DNA of 64,000 nt from assembly GCF_025449215.1 (NCBI RefSeq), contig NZ_CP104900.1:930001-994000 (forward strand), given 5' to 3'. Below the pieces are notes generated by a model. It did no database searches and was not told where the DNA came from. It saw only the letters and a list, made by a program, of their open reading frames with translations. Below, piece after piece: positions 29,006 to 40,068 of this stretch. This DNA is from Shewanella seohaensis. Its GTDB lineage: Bacteria; Pseudomonadota; Gammaproteobacteria; Enterobacterales; Shewanellaceae. The translations under genes were made by a program, and so were the position numbers. Each line of letters opens with the position of its first letter. The first letter of the stretch is position 1.

Positions 29006-30384
29006 TCCCAATTTCCCTCGAGGCGCTGAGCCAACACTTAAGTGCGCATCGAGTCGGTGACGATGTCACCATCAAAGCATTAAGCAGCGATAGCCGTAAA
29101 ATCGGCCCAGCGACCCTGTTTGTCGCCTTAAAGGGCGAGCGTTTCGACGGCCACGATTTTGCGGCCACGGCAATTGAAAATGGTGCGGTTGCACTGCTGG
29201 TTGAACGTCAATTGGCCTTCGATGTGCCGCAGCTGATTGTTGCCGATTGCCAAAAAGCCATGGGCGCGATTGGCGCTTATGTACGTGACCAAGTGGATCC
29301 CATTTGTGTGGCCTTAACTGGCTCCAATGGCAAAACCAGCGTGAAAGAAATGATCGCCACAATTTTATCGGCGAAGCATCAAGTGCTTTACACCGCTGGT
29401 AATTTTAATAATGAAATCGGTGTGCCACTCACCTTGCTGCGCTTAACGCCCGAGGATAAATACGGGGTGTTTGAGCTTGGCGCTAACCATAAAGGTGAGA
29501 TTGATTACACCTCGAGTTTGGTGCGTCCTCACGTAGCGTTAGTCAATAACGTTGGCAGCGCCCACTTAGAAGGCTTTGGTTCACAGGCGGGTGTCGCCCA
29601 GGCCAAATCGGAAATCTACAACCATCTGCAACAAGGCGGCACGGCAATTATCAATGCCGATGATGCCTTTGCCGATGTGATGCGGGTGAAAGCGAAACAA
29701 TATAAGCAATTAAGCTTCTCCCAGCAGGAAGGTGCAGCTAAACGTCAAATCGATGTGATTGCGACTGGCCACAAAGCCAATAGCGAAGGTTGCTATCGTT
29801 TTATCCTCAATTACGCGGGAGAGTCCTGCGAAGTGACTCTGCCCCTCGCGGGTCGTCACCAAGTCAGCAACGCGCTGGCTGCGGCAAGTGTTTGTATAGC
29901 ATTGGGATTAAGCCTGAAGGAAATCGCCGATGGCTTGAGCCAGTTGACCCCTGTTAAGGGGCGTATGCAACCCACTCAATTAGGACGCGTTCGCTTAATC
30001 GATGATAGCTATAACGCCAATCCCGTGTCAGTGGGTGCGGCTATCGCTTGGTTAAAGGAAATTTCTGAAAATCGCTGTTTGGTACTGGGAGATTTGGGCG
30101 AATTAGGCGACAATGCGCCCCTTTTACACGCTGAACTGGGACAACTGGCAAAGCAACAGGGCATTGACGCTCTGTTCTGTACCGGCACCTTAACTCAGCA
30201 CACTAGCCAAGCTTTCGGGGCGGAGCACCATGACAGCGTGGCGACGTTAGTAGAAAAACTCATAAAACACATCAACCAGTTGCCGGGACAGGTGACGGTT
30301 TTAGTTAAAGGTTCACGTAGTGCCGCAATGGAGCGGGTCGTGGATGGCCTAACAGTAGCCTTCGGGCGTGGGGAGTTAGTGTAG
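29002..30384 (+). CDS. murF: UDP-MurNAc-tripeptide D-alanyl-D-alanine ligase
   Basis: Adds D-Ala-D-Ala to the precursor. The 460-residue protein shows the N-terminal uridine-binding [18 protein letters not shown], the P-loop [14 protein letters not shown], the Mur-family [13 protein letters not shown] and the C-terminal [12 protein letters not shown]. It starts within the murE stop (ATGA) and is followed without gap by mraY, so all are translated from one message. Confidence 0.97.
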
Positions 30385-31467
30385 ATGCTGGTGTATCTGG
30401 CCGAGTATTTAACCCGTTTTCATACTGGGTTTAACGTATTTTCCTATGTGACATTTCGAGCCATTTTAGGCTTGTTAACCGCATTAATGTTTAGTTTATG
30501 GTGGGGTCCTAAACTGATTGAGCGTTTGCAGTTAATGCAGATTGGTCAAGTCGTGCGTAACGACGGGCCAGAGTCGCATTTCAGTAAACGCGGTACGCCG
30601 ACTATGGGCGGCCTGATGATTTTAGGCGCCATCTTTATCAGTGTGCTGTTGTGGGGCGATCTCGGTAGCCGTTATGTGTGGGTGATGCTGTTTGTATTGG
30701 GCAGCTTCGGCATGATTGGTTTTATTGATGATTACCGCAAAGTCGTGCGTAAAGATACTAAGGGACTGATCGCGCGTTGGAAGTATATTCTGCAATCCTT
30801 AGCGGCGTTGATCATTGCTTTCTTCCTCTACACCACAGCGTCTAACCCGGGTGAAACCCAGTTAGTCGTGCCTTTCTTTAAGGACGTGATGCCACAGCTT
30901 GGTGCTGTGTTTATCGTGTTGGCTTACTTTACTATCGTGGGGTCGAGCAACGCGGTGAACCTAACCGATGGTCTCGACGGTTTGGCGATTATGCCAACTG
31001 TGATGGTGGCCGCGGCATTCGCCTTGATTGCGTATCTGTCTGGCCATGCTCAGTTTGCTAATTACCTGCACATTCCGCATTTACCTGGTTCGGGTGAGCT
31101 AGTGATCGTTTGTACTGCGATTGTGGGCGCAGGCCTAGGCTTTTTATGGTTTAACACTTATCCAGCACAGGTCTTCATGGGCGATGTGGGCTCGCTGTCT
31201 TTAGGTGCGGCCTTAGGCGCGATTGCGGTTCTGGTTCGCCAAGAAATCCTATTAGTGATTATGGGCGGTGTGTTTGTTATGGAAACTGTGTCTGTGATCC
31301 TGCAGGTCGGTTCTTACAAATTACGTGGCCAGCGCATTTTCCGCATGGCGCCTATCCATCACCACTATGAGTTAAAGGGTTGGCCTGAACCACGCGTGAT
31401 TGTCCGCTTTTGGATTATCTCGATTTTCTTAGTGTTACTCGGCTTAGCCACGTTGAAGTTAAGGTAA
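30385..31467 (+). CDS. mraY: Phospho-MurNAc-pentapeptide translocase (lipid I synthase)
   Basis: Transfers phospho-MurNAc-pentapeptide to undecaprenyl phosphate at the inner membrane. The 360-residue protein has about ten membrane segments and the conserved cytoplasmic loop motifs GFIDDYRKV (Asp-Asp), [22 protein letters not shown] and the [19 protein letters not shown] loop. It begins directly after the murF stop and is six bases from murD. Confidence 0.97.
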
Positions 31468-31473
31468 TCGCTC

Positions 31474-32792
31474 ATGCAAAGTCAGTATTCACACATAGTG
31501 TTAGGTTTGGGTGCCACCGGGCTCTCGGTAGTGCGCTATTTGTGTGGAAAAGGGATCACCCCTTGGTGATGGATAGTCGTCGCCAACCTCCCGGTGCGGA
31601 CACCCTTGCCAGCGCATTCCCTGAGGTGCAGCTGATTGCCGGCGGATTTGATTGCCGTTACTTAGTGCAAGCAAAGCAAATCATTATCAGCCCAGGTATT
31701 GCGATTGATACGCCTGAGGTGCGCGCTGCACTGGATATGGGGATTGAAGTCATTGGCGATGTAGAGCTATTTGCCCGTGAGATTGCCGACCGTAAACCTT
31801 GTGTGATTGGGATTACTGGCTCAAATGGTAAGTCAACCGTTACCACCTTAGTGGGTGAAATGCTGCGTGAAGCCGGCATGGCGGTGGCCGTGGGCGGCAA
31901 CATTGGCATTCCGGCGCTCGATCTGCTGACGGAAAATGCCGATATTTTTGTGCTTGAGCTGTCGAGCTTCCAGCTCGAAACCACCCATAGCTTGAACTGC
32001 GTGGCGTCGACCTGCTTGAACGTGACCGAAGATCATATGGACAGATACAGCGATATGGATGCCTATCGCAAGGCTAAGCTGCGTCTGTACCATCAAAGCC
32101 GCTCCATCATCTTTAACCGTGATGATGCGCTGACTATCCCGACTGAGCCGATGAACCAAAACAGCTTTGGTTTAGCGCCGCCAGAGGGCGACGAGTGGGG
32201 CATTTGTGATAGCAAGATTTACCACGGTCACAGTGAAATTATGCCGATCACCGAAGTATCGCTGATTGGTAGTCATAACCATGCCAACTTACTCGCTGCA
32301 ATGGCTTTGGTCTACGCGGTGGGTGTGGATAAGCAAGTCATGGCTAAAGTGGCTCGTACCTTTACTGGTCTTTCTCATCGCTGTGAAGTGGTCGGCGTGA
32401 AAGCGGGCGTGACCTATGTGAACGATTCGAAGGCGACCAATGTTGGCGCCACTGTCGCGGCGCTCGATGGGTTAAGCGACCACTTAGGTGACATTATTTT
32501 GATTGCCGGTGGTGATGGTAAGGGCGCGGATTTCAGTCCATTGGTCGAGCCGTTAACTAAAGTGACACACCTCATCACCTTAGGTCGCGATGGCAATAAG
32601 ATAGCCGCCTTAAAGGAAGGGGCCATCAAGGTGGACTCTATGGCTGCTGCAGTGGCTAAGGCCGCCGAGTTAGCCACCTCGGGCGATATCGTACTCCTAT
32701 CGCCAGCCTGTGCGAGCCTAGATATGTACAGCAACTTTATGGCTCGTGGGGATGATTTTAGAAGCCAAGTGGAGCAACTCGATGGCGAGTGA
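31474..32792 (+). CDS. murD: UDP-N-acetylmuramoylalanine D-glutamate ligase, apparent frameshift
   Basis: Adds D-glutamate to UDP-MurNAc-L-Ala. The start ATG at 31474 reads MQSQYSHIVLGLGATGLSVV, with the dinucleotide-like glycine motif, but the frame closes at TGA after 31 codons (GITPW-stop). Adding one C to the C4 run at 31559-31562 gives TPLVMDSRRQPPG and continuity through the P-loop GITGSNGKSTVTT, LELSSFQLETT, NDSKATNVGAT and the stop at 32792, about 439 residues. murD is essential and single-copy, so an error in the sequence is likely. It overlaps ftsW by 11 bases. Confidence 0.93.
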
Positions 32793-33993
32793 TGCAAGAC
32801 AGCTCAGCCTGTTTGGGCGAGTGCTGAACGCACTGCCTAACTGGCAACGTGATAACGAGGTGCCGGGCGTGCAATTGTACGACCGGGCTTTGCTCACGGC
32901 CGTGCTGTCTTTGATTGGCTTTGGTTTTGTCATGGTAATGTCGGCTTCTATGCCAGAGGCGCAAACCTTGACGGGCAATCCCTTCCATTTTATGACCCGC
33001 CATGTGGGTTATCTGTTGGGATGCTTAGTGATTGCCGCTTTTGTGCTGAGGGTCGAGATGCAAACTTGGCAGCGGATGAGCCCCATCATGTTGCTAGGCG
33101 TGTTTTTGATGTTACTGGCGGTGCTTGTTGTCGGAACCACTGTAAACGGTGCGACCCGTTGGTTATCCATAGGCCCCATCCGTATTCAGGTGGCCGAGGT
33201 CGCTAAGTTTGCGTTCTCTGTGTATATGGCGGGCTATCTAGTGCGTCGGCATCAGGAAGTGCGTGAAAATGCTAAGGGCTTCTATAAGCCGATTGCAGTA
33301 TTTGCGATCTACGCGATTTTGATTCTGATGCAGCCCGACTTAGGTACCGTGGTGGTGTTATTCGTCGGCACCGTGGGGCTGTTGTTCCTCGCGGGCGCGC
33401 GTCTGTTGGACTTCTTTGCGCTGATTTTTGCCGGGGTGCTGGCGTTCGTGGCATTGGTTCTACTCGAGCCTTACCGTATGCGCCGGGTGACCTCGTTTTT
33501 AGATCCTTGGCAGGATCCGTTCGGCAGTGGTTATCAGTTAACGCAATCGCTGATGGCCTATGGTCGGGGTGATTGGTTTGGTCAGGGCCTAGGTAACAGT
33601 ATTCAAAAGTTGGAATACCTCCCCGAGGCACATACCGACTTTATCTTTGCCGTGATCGGTGAAGAGTTAGGTTTTATCGGCATTATCGCTGTGTTATCCG
33701 TGCTGCTGTTTGTGGCATTGAGGGCCATTCGCCTCGGCAATTTATGTCTGGCGATGGACAAAGCCTTCGAAGGTTATCTGGCCTATGCCATCGGGATTTG
33801 GATCTGTTTCCAGACCGTCGTTAATGTGGGCGCAAGCATTGGTATGTTACCAACTAAAGGGTTAACACTGCCCTTTGTAAGTTACGGCGGTAGTAGTCTA
33901 TGGGTCATGACGGCGGCGGCAATGACATTGCTGCGCATCGATTATGAGCGGCGCATGAGTTTAGTTCAGGCCGTGCAAGGGAGATTGAAGTAA
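32782..33993 (+). CDS. ftsW: Septal peptidoglycan glycosyltransferase FtsW
   Basis: The SEDS-family polymerase that works with FtsI. The 403-residue protein has about ten membrane helices, the FtsW/RodA signature near the C-terminus (LPTKGLTLPFVSYGGSSLWV), EAHTDFIFAVIGEELGFIG, and the periplasmic Asp in the extracellular loop region PYRMRRVTSFLDPW. I chose the ATG at 32782 (MASDARQ), which has GGAG 7 bases upstream inside the end of murD. The longer frame at 32746 would add 12 residues. Confidence 0.96.
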   Translation: MASDARQLSLFGRVLNALPNWQRDNEVPGVQLYDRALLTAVLSLIGFGFVMVMSASMPEAQTLTGNPFHFMTRHVGYLLGCLVIAAFVLRVEMQTWQRMSPIMLLGVFLMLLAVLVVGTTVNGATRWLSIGPIRIQVAEVAKFAFSVYMAGYLVRRHQEVRENAKGFYKPIAVFAIYAILILMQPDLGTVVVLFVGTVGLLFLAGARLLDFFALIFAGVLAFVALVLLEPYRMRRVTSFLDPWQDPFGSGYQLTQSLMAYGRGDWFGQGLGNSIQKLEYLPEAHTDFIFAVIGEELGFIGIIAVLSVLLFVALRAIRLGNLCLAMDKAFEGYLAYAIGIWICFQTVVNVGASIGMLPTKGLTLPFVSYGGSSLWVMTAAAMTLLRIDYERRMSLVQAVQGRLK

Positions 33994-35081
33994 TGACCGA
34001 CGCGGGTAAACGTATTTTAGTCATGGCAGGCGGCACGGGTGGACATGTGTTCCCGGCGCTCGCGGTGGCAAAATATCTAGCGCAGCAAGGTTGGCAAGTA
34101 CGTTGGTTAGGCACCGCCGACCGCATGGAGGCGCGCTTAGTGCCTCAGTATGGCTTCGATATCGATTTTATCGACATCAAGGGCGTGCGTGGCAATGGTT
34201 TAGTACGTAAATTGGCGGCGCCTTTTAAAGTGGTGCGCTCGATTCTGCAAGCCAAGGCCGTTATTGCCGAGTTCAAACCTGATGTGGTGCTGGGCATGGG
34301 CGGATTCGCCAGTGGTCCGGGTGGTGTGGCGGCGAAATTAGCGGGCGTGCCCTTAGTGCTGCACGAGCAAAATGCCATTCCGGGAATGACCAACAAGTTA
34401 CTCTCGCGAATTGCGAATCAAGTACTGTGCGCCTTTAAAAATACCTTCACTCAGGTGAAGGCCAAGGTGGTGGGTAATCCCATCCGTCGCGAGCTTATTG
34501 CTTTAGGTGCCGAACCTAAGCAAGCCGCAGATGATGCCTTAAAAGTTTTAGTGGTGGGTGGCAGTTTAGGCGCCAAAGTTTTTAACGACTTAATGCCAGA
34601 AGTGGTCGCCGCGCTGAGTAAGCAGCAGTCGATTACGGTTTGGCATCAAGTGGGTAAGGATAATCTGACGGGCGTTAAGTCGGCTTATCAACAGCAAGGA
34701 CAAGAGGGCGGCGTTAACGTTGCCGAATTTATTGATGACATGGAAGCCGCCTATCGCTGGGCGGATGTGGTATTGTGCCGTGCCGGCGCGCTGACGGTAT
34801 CCGAGTTAGCGGCGGTGGGACTACCGAGTATTCTGGTGCCTTATCCCCATGCTGTGGATGATCATCAGACCCGTAACGCCCAAGTATTGGTTGAGGCTGG
34901 CGCCGCTTTCCTATTGCCGCAGGCCATCTTGGACGTGAATAAGCTGGTGAGTAAATTACAGTTACTCGCCAATGACAGAGCAGAATTAGCCCAAATGGGC
35001 CAAAGAGCGAGAGATGTTGCCGTGTTGGATGCGACCGAGCAGGTGGCCCAAGTGTGTATTGCTCTCGCCGAGAAAGGATAG
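33993..35081 (+). CDS. murG: UDP-GlcNAc:MurNAc-pentapeptide-undecaprenyl-PP GlcNAc transferase
   Basis: Makes lipid II from lipid I on the inner face of the membrane. The 362-residue GT-B protein has the N-terminal glycine loop [14 protein letters not shown], the second loop [10 protein letters not shown], and the UDP-GlcNAc-binding [20 protein letters not shown] with nearby YPHAVDDHQ. Its ATG overlaps the ftsW stop (TAATG). murC follows two bases after its stop. Confidence 0.97.
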   Translation: MTDAGKRILVMAGGTGGHVFPALAVAKYLAQQGWQVRWLGTADRMEARLVPQYGFDIDFIDIKGVRGNGLVRKLAAPFKVVRSILQAKAVIAEFKPDVVLGMGGFASGPGGVAAKLAGVPLVLHEQNAIPGMTNKLLSRIANQVLCAFKNTFTQVKAKVVGNPIRRELIALGAEPKQAADDALKVLVVGGSLGAKVFNDLMPEVVAALSKQQSITVWHQVGKDNLTGVKSAYQQQGQEGGVNVAEFIDDMEAAYRWADVVLCRAGALTVSELAAVGLPSILVPYPHAVDDHQTRNAQVLVEAGAAFLLPQAILDVNKLVSKLQLLANDRAELAQMGQRARDVAVLDATEQVAQVCIALAEKG

Positions 35082-35083
35082 GT

Positions 35084-36550
35084 ATGACTAAGACAGAAAG
35101 ATACTTACAGCTAAGAAGTATGATCCCAGAAATGCGCCGGATTAAGCGTATTCATTTCGTCGGCATTGGCGGCGCGGGCATGGGCGGGATCGCTGAAGTA
35201 TTAGTAAACGAAGGTTATGTCGTCAGCGGTTCAGACATCGCGCAAAACGCCGTGACTGACAGACTCTGCCTGCTGGGCGCGAAAATCCATATCGGCCATG
35301 GTGCCGATAACGTGCAGCAAGCCGATGTGGTTGTGGTCTCGACTGCGATTAATCCTGAGAACCCAGAGATTATTGCGGCGAAGGAATTGCGTATTCCTAT
35401 CGTGCGCCGCGCCGAGATGTTGGCCGAGTTGATGCGTTATCGCCATGGTGTGGCGATTGCGGGGACTCACGGTAAAACCACAACTACCAGTTTGATTGCT
35501 AGTTTGTATGGTCAAGCGGGGCGCGATCCTACTTTCGTGATCGGTGGCTTGCTCAACAGCGCAGGCACCAATGCCCGCTTAGGCACGAGTCGTTATCTGA
35601 TTGCCGAAGCCGACGAGAGTGATGCCAGCTTCCTGCACCTGCAACCTATGGTCAGCGTGGTGACGAATATTGAAGCCGACCACATGGACACCTACGGTGG
35701 GGATTTTGAAAAGCTCAAATCGACCTTCGTGGACTTTTTACATAACCTGCCATTCTATGGCGTGGCTGTGGTGTGTATCGACGATGCGGTGGTGCGCGAG
35801 ATTATGCCGCGTATTGGTCGCCACATGATCACCTATGGCTTCAGTGACGATGCCGATGTGCAGGCGCTCAATTTCCATCAGCAGGGCCACCAATGCCGCT
35901 TTACCGTCAGACGTAAAGGCAAAGAAGATTTAGATCTGCTGCTTAACCTGCCGGGTCAGCACAATGTATTAAATGCGCTCGCGGCGATTGCCGTGGCGAC
36001 AGAAGATGACATTGATGATAGCGCCATCATTCAAGCCTTGGCTGAATTCCAGGGGATTGGTCGTCGTTTCCAACACTTAGGCAAGTTCGCGACGCCAAAG
36101 GGCGAAGTGATGTTAGTGGACGACTATGGTCATCACCCCAGCGAAGTGGCGGCGACCATTAAAGCGGCGCGTGCTGGCTGGCCTGACAAACGCTTAGTCA
36201 TGGCCTATCAGCCACACAGATATACTCGTACCCGTGACTTGTACGAAGACTTTATTGAAGTGTTATCTCAAGTGGATTGCTTGTTGTTGCTCGAGGTGTA
36301 TAGCGCGGGTGAAGCGCCGATCCCCGGTGCCGATGGCCGTGCACTGTGCCGCTCGATTCGTTTGCGCGGGCAGTTAGATCCCATCTTTATCGCCAGCCCA
36401 GATCAGTTAGCCGAGGTGCTACCCGATGTGTTGCAGGAGGGGGATTTATTGTTGACCCAAGGTGCGGGTAATATAGGCGCCCTGTCGCGCCAGCTAGCCG
36501 CCTCTGAATTGGGCTTTAGCACTGCCGCGACAACCGAGGTAAAACCTTGA
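35084..36550 (+). CDS. murC: UDP-N-acetylmuramate L-alanine ligase
   Basis: The first Mur ligase, adding L-alanine to UDP-MurNAc. The 488-residue protein has [18 protein letters not shown] near the N-terminus, the P-loop [25 protein letters not shown] and the C-terminal [17 protein letters not shown] with [10 protein letters not shown] chose the ATG at 35084, with GAAAGGATAGG just upstream. A longer frame from 35054 overlaps murG and lacks similarity. Confidence 0.97.
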   Translation: MTKTERYLQLRSMIPEMRRIKRIHFVGIGGAGMGGIAEVLVNEGYVVSGSDIAQNAVTDRLCLLGAKIHIGHGADNVQQADVVVVSTAINPENPEIIAAKELRIPIVRRAEMLAELMRYRHGVAIAGTHGKTTTTSLIASLYGQAGRDPTFVIGGLLNSAGTNARLGTSRYLIAEADESDASFLHLQPMVSVVTNIEADHMDTYGGDFEKLKSTFVDFLHNLPFYGVAVVCIDDAVVREIMPRIGRHMITYGFSDDADVQALNFHQQGHQCRFTVRRKGKEDLDLLLNLPGQHNVLNALAAIAVATEDDIDDSAIIQALAEFQGIGRRFQHLGKFATPKGEVMLVDDYGHHPSEVAATIKAARAGWPDKRLVMAYQPHRYTRTRDLYEDFIEVLSQVDCLLLLEVYSAGEAPIPGADGRALCRSIRLRGQLDPIFIASPDQLAEVLPDVLQEGDLLLTQGAGNIGALSRQLAASELGFSTAATTEVKP

Positions 36551-36584
36551 TGTATTGCGGGACAACTCGGGTTTAAAGGAAATT

Positions 36585-36612
36585 TTGACCCGAGGCTTTA
36601 GCTCTATATAAT
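36585..36612 (+). promoter_or_regulatory. Promoter upstream of ftsQ
   Basis: TTGACC at 36585-36590 and a perfect TATAAT at 36607-36612 with a 16-base spacer, in the only sizeable gap between murC and ftsQ. It gives ftsQAZ an internal promoter in addition to read-through. Confidence 0.75.
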
Positions 36613-36662
36613 GGCCGATTTTCTGTGGTTTTTAGTAGTGTCGTTGAAAGGTGGAAACAAAC

Positions 36663-37451
36663 GTGTCTTGGAGTGATAAGAGGCGACACTGGTGGGCGAG
36701 GATGTCACAGGTTAATTGGTACCTGTGGAGCGGAATTGGGTTTTTATGGTTAGTCATTGGGAGTTTTGTCTTTGGTGGCTACCAACTGCATAAGTTTTTA
36801 AATGATGCCAGCACGCTGCCCATTGAGGCGGTGGCCATCAAAGGTGAACGGACTTACACCACAGATAGAGATATACAAATTGCACTACAGGATTTAATGC
36901 AGCGGAGTTTTTTCAGCGCAGACATCACCTTAGTGCAACAGGCGTTAGAAGCCTTACCTTGGGTGTATCGCGCGTCGGTGAGGCGTGAATGGCCAGCGAA
37001 ACTCAGGGTGTATTTACAGGAGCAACAACCGGTCGCCCATTGGAATGGTACCGCTTGGCTCAATGTGCATGGTGAGGTGTTTGAAGCGCCATCGCATCCT
37101 GAGCTAGAGCATCTGCCTTATTTATCTGGGCCAGATGATATGGGGACCGAAGTGTTAACCGCCTACGCGCAGGTTAACTCGCTACTGAAGATTAATGGCT
37201 TTACCTTGGCCAATTTGAGTTTGACACCACGTCATGCGTGGCACGCGACACTGGGTAACGGTATTGTTTTAGACCTAGGTCGAGAAGATAAAATGGCAAG
37301 GATACAAAGGTTTATCACTGTTTATCCGTTACTGGCGAAACAAGATAAACCGATTGCCAGAGTGGATTTGCGCTACGACACAGGGTTGGCCGTAGGCTGG
37401 GGCGATGCACAAACAAGAGAGCCGATAATTAATGACCAAAAACCAAGATAG
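36663..37451 (+). CDS. ftsQ: Cell division protein FtsQ
   Basis: A bitopic divisome protein that recruits FtsLB. About 262 residues: a cytoplasmic tail, one helix (about 20-42, LWSGIGFLWLVIGSFVFGGY), a POTRA domain (LPIEAVAIKGERTYTTDRDI) and a beta domain containing PWVYRASVRREWPAKLRVYL. I prefer the GTG at 36663 (MSWSDKRRHW), with AAGGTGG nine bases upstream. The GTG at 36651 lies inside that ribosome site. Its 3' end overlaps ftsA by 20 bases. Confidence 0.92.
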   Translation: MSWSDKRRHWWARMSQVNWYLWSGIGFLWLVIGSFVFGGYQLHKFLNDASTLPIEAVAIKGERTYTTDRDIQIALQDLMQRSFFSADITLVQQALEALPWVYRASVRREWPAKLRVYLQEQQPVAHWNGTAWLNVHGEVFEAPSHPELEHLPYLSGPDDMGTEVLTAYAQVNSLLKINGFTLANLSLTPRHAWHATLGNGIVLDLGREDKMARIQRFITVYPLLAKQDKPIARVDLRYDTGLAVGWGDAQTREPIINDQKPR

Positions 37452-38667
37452 AAATCTGATCGTCGGATTGGACATAGGAACCTCTAAAGTCGCAGTGATC
37501 ATAGGCGAAGTTCTGCCCGATGGCGAAATCAGCATAGTCGGCCTTGGTAACCACCCTTCAAGGGGCATGGATAAGGGTGGCGTTAACGATTTAGACTCCA
37601 TCGTGCGCAGTGTGCAACGCGCGCTCGATCAAGCGGAATTAATGGCAGACTGCCAAGTATCATCGGTTTACCTGAGCATTTCCGGTAAACATATCGCCTG
37701 CCAAAACGAAAATGGCATGGTGTCGATTAACGATGAGGAAGTGACGCAGGAAGACGTCGACAACGTGATCCACACCGCTCGCTCGGTGAAGATCCCGACC
37801 GAACGTCGCATTCTGCATGTGTTACCACAGGAATATGCGATTGACGTACAAGACGGCATTCGCAGCCCTATCGGCATGTCAGGCATGCGGATGGAAGCCA
37901 AGGTACACATAGTGACCTGCGCCAACGATATGGCGAAGAATATCACTAAGAGTGTTGAACGCTGTGGCTTGAAGGTTGATGACTTAGTGTTCTCTGGCAT
38001 TGCGTCGGCGGATGCGGTATTAACCTTCGATGAAAAAGACTTAGGTGTGTGTATCGTCGATATCGGCGGTGGCACGACGGATATCGCCGTGTACACCAAT
38101 GGTGCACTGCGTCATTGCGCGGTTGTGCCAGTTGCGGGTAACCAAGTGACCAACGATATCGCGAAGATTTTCCGCACACCCTCGTCACATGCTGAACAAA
38201 TTAAAGTGCAGTTCGCCTGTGCGCGCAGCTCCATGGTGAGCCGCGAAGACAGTATCGAAGTGCCGTCGGTTGGCGGACGTCCGTCGCGCACCATGTCTCG
38301 CCACACCTTGGCAGAAGTGGTTGAGCCTAGGTATCAGGAGCTATTTGAGCTAGTGCTCAAGGAGCTGAAAGACAGTGGTTTAGAAGATCAAATCGCCGCA
38401 GGTATCGTGTTAACAGGCGGTACTGCGTCGATTCAAGGCGTGGTGGACATTGCGGAGGCAACCTTTGGGATGCCAGTTCGCGTCGCCTCACCATTGCCAG
38501 TTAAAGGGTTATACGAATACGTGGATCAGTCTATTTACTCCACTGGAGTTGGATTGCTCCATTATGGTGCAAGACGAGTGCTTGAGCGTCAGTTCGAGCG
38601 CCCTGAGCGTCAAGGGGTGACCAGTGCTTGGAATCGGGTCCAAAGTTGGTTTAAAGGTGAGTTTTAA
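37432..38667 (+). CDS. ftsA: Cell division protein FtsA
   Basis: Actin-like ATPase that tethers FtsZ to the membrane. The 411-residue protein has the phosphate-1 loop VGLDIGTSKVAVIIGE, the phosphate-2 loop IVDIGGGTTDIAVY, the adenosine motif GIVLTGGTASIQG, and a C-terminal amphipathic helix WNRVQSWFKGEF that is the membrane-targeting sequence. It starts inside ftsQ and is followed by ftsZ after 33 bases. Confidence 0.97.
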   Translation: MTKNQDRNLIVGLDIGTSKVAVIIGEVLPDGEISIVGLGNHPSRGMDKGGVNDLDSIVRSVQRALDQAELMADCQVSSVYLSISGKHIACQNENGMVSINDEEVTQEDVDNVIHTARSVKIPTERRILHVLPQEYAIDVQDGIRSPIGMSGMRMEAKVHIVTCANDMAKNITKSVERCGLKVDDLVFSGIASADAVLTFDEKDLGVCIVDIGGGTTDIAVYTNGALRHCAVVPVAGNQVTNDIAKIFRTPSSHAEQIKVQFACARSSMVSREDSIEVPSVGGRPSRTMSRHTLAEVVEPRYQELFELVLKELKDSGLEDQIAAGIVLTGGTASIQGVVDIAEATFGMPVRVASPLPVKGLYEYVDQSIYSTGVGLLHYGARRVLERQFERPERQGVTSAWNRVQSWFKGEF

Positions 38668-38700
38668 GGTTAATAACGCAGGCAACATGGAGATCAGACC

Positions 38701-39888
38701 ATGTTTGAGATCATGGATAGTCATTCCGATGAGGCGGTGATTAAGGTCATCGGTGTCGGTGGCGGTGGTGGTAACGCCGTCGAGCATATGGTGAAACACA
38801 ATATCGAAGGTGTTGAGTTTGTCGTTACCAACACTGACGCCCAGGCGCTGCGTAAATCAGGCGCTGGCTCAACGATTCAATTAGGTCGTGATGTCACTAA
38901 GGGACTTGGCGCAGGCGCCAACCCAGAAGTTGGTCGTGCCGCAGCGGAAGAAGACCGCGAAAACATTCGTGCAGCGATCAAAGGCTCGGACATGATCTTT
39001 ATCGCCGCCGGTATGGGTGGTGGTACGGGTACTGGTGCTGCGCCAGTCGTTGCTCAAATCGCTCGCGAAGAAGGCATCTTAACGGTTGCTGTCGTGACTA
39101 AGCCTTTCCCTTTCGAAGGCAAGAAGCGTATGGCTTATGCCGAGCAAGGTATTAGCGAGCTGGCCAAGCACGTGGATTCGTTAATCACTATCCCTAACGA
39201 AAAATTATTAAAAGTATTGGGCCGCGGTACGTCATTACTCGATGCATTTGCCGCAGCGAATAACGTGTTACTCGGTGCAGTACAAGGTATTGCCGAGCTT
39301 ATCACTCGCCCAGGTCTGATTAACGTCGACTTTGCGGACGTGAAAACCGTTATGTCTGAAATGGGTAATGCCATGATGGGTACCGGTGTTGCGCGTGGTG
39401 AAGACCGTGCGGAAGAAGCGGCCGAAGCGGCTGTTGCCAGCCCATTATTAGAAGACATCGACTTAGCCGGTGCCCGTGGTGTGTTAGTTAACATTACCGC
39501 AGGTATGGACATGAGCATCGAAGAATTCGAAACCGTGGGTAACCATGTTAAAGCTTACGCTTCTGACAACGCGACAGTCGTTGTAGGTGCGGTGATCGAC
39601 CCAGAAATGAGCGACGAGCTGCGTGTTACAGTGGTTGCAACTGGTATTGGTGCTGAAAAGCGTCCTGATATTCAACTGGTTTCTAAGCCAGCACCACGTC
39701 CAGAGCCAGTAGTTGTGGAACCAAAAGTAGAAGCTTATGTCGAAGAAGCAACTCATGTGAGCTATGCGGCGCCAAAGGGTAACGTGTTACCTGCATCGCC
39801 AGCACCGGCTCCAGCACCAGCACCTTCAACAAAGCATGAATTGGATTACTTAGATATCCCAGCGTTTTTGCGTAAGCAAGCTGACTAA
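38701..39888 (+). CDS. ftsZ: Cell division protein FtsZ
   Basis: Tubulin-like GTPase forming the Z ring. The 395-residue protein has [15 protein letters not shown] near the N-terminus, the tubulin signature GGGTGTG at 106-112, the T7 loop region [20 protein letters not shown], a proline/alanine-rich linker ([15 protein letters not shown]) and the C-terminal conserved peptide [15 protein letters not shown] that binds FtsA, ZipA and SlmA. GGAGATCAGACC lies before the ATG. SlmA, its antagonist, is encoded at 1013-1606 of the same window. Confidence 0.98.
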   Translation: MFEIMDSHSDEAVIKVIGVGGGGGNAVEHMVKHNIEGVEFVVTNTDAQALRKSGAGSTIQLGRDVTKGLGAGANPEVGRAAAEEDRENIRAAIKGSDMIFIAAGMGGGTGTGAAPVVAQIAREEGILTVAVVTKPFPFEGKKRMAYAEQGISELAKHVDSLITIPNEKLLKVLGRGTSLLDAFAAANNVLLGAVQGIAELITRPGLINVDFADVKTVMSEMGNAMMGTGVARGEDRAEEAAEAAVASPLLEDIDLAGARGVLVNITAGMDMSIEEFETVGNHVKAYASDNATVVVGAVIDPEMSDELRVTVVATGIGAEKRPDIQLVSKPAPRPEPVVVEPKVEAYVEEATHVSYAAPKGNVLPASPAPAPAPAPSTKHELDYLDIPAFLRKQAD

Positions 39889-39911
39889 AACAGGTATTTG
39901 AGTCCAGCGTG

Positions 39912-39949
39912 TTGGGTGGTGCCTTGCTCTGCGAGGCTGTACCACCCAA
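39912..39949 (+). terminator. Long hairpin after ftsZ
   Basis: Outer arms TTGGGTGGT / ACCACCCAA and inner arms GCCTTGC / GCGAGGC can form a long stem 24 bases after the ftsZ stop. The T run expected of an intrinsic terminator is missing (TGACTACATTT follows), so it may be a partial terminator or an mRNA 3' stabiliser. Confidence 0.45.
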
Positions 39950-39965
39950 TGACTACATTTGTATG

Positions 39966-39990
39966 ACATGGTCAACTTATGTTACCATGT
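39966..39990 (+). promoter_or_regulatory. Dyad-symmetric sequence upstream of lpxC
   Basis: ACATGGT, a spacer and ACCATGT form an inverted repeat that extends inward (CAAC / GTT) with one bulged base. It lies about 80 bases before lpxC. It could be an operator or an mRNA hairpin; I do not recognise a regulator for it. Confidence 0.35.
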
Positions 39991-40068
39991 AGTACCTATG
40001 TGGTCGTTTTGCCGCCGCTGTGTGTGCAAATATTAGGCTTAATTATAGAAATCTAAACGGGTAACTGA

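Noticed and set aside
31410..31473. Start of the long murD frame inside mraY
   Set aside because: The residues before the frameshift point are out of frame and unlike MurD; the real start is the ATG at 31474.
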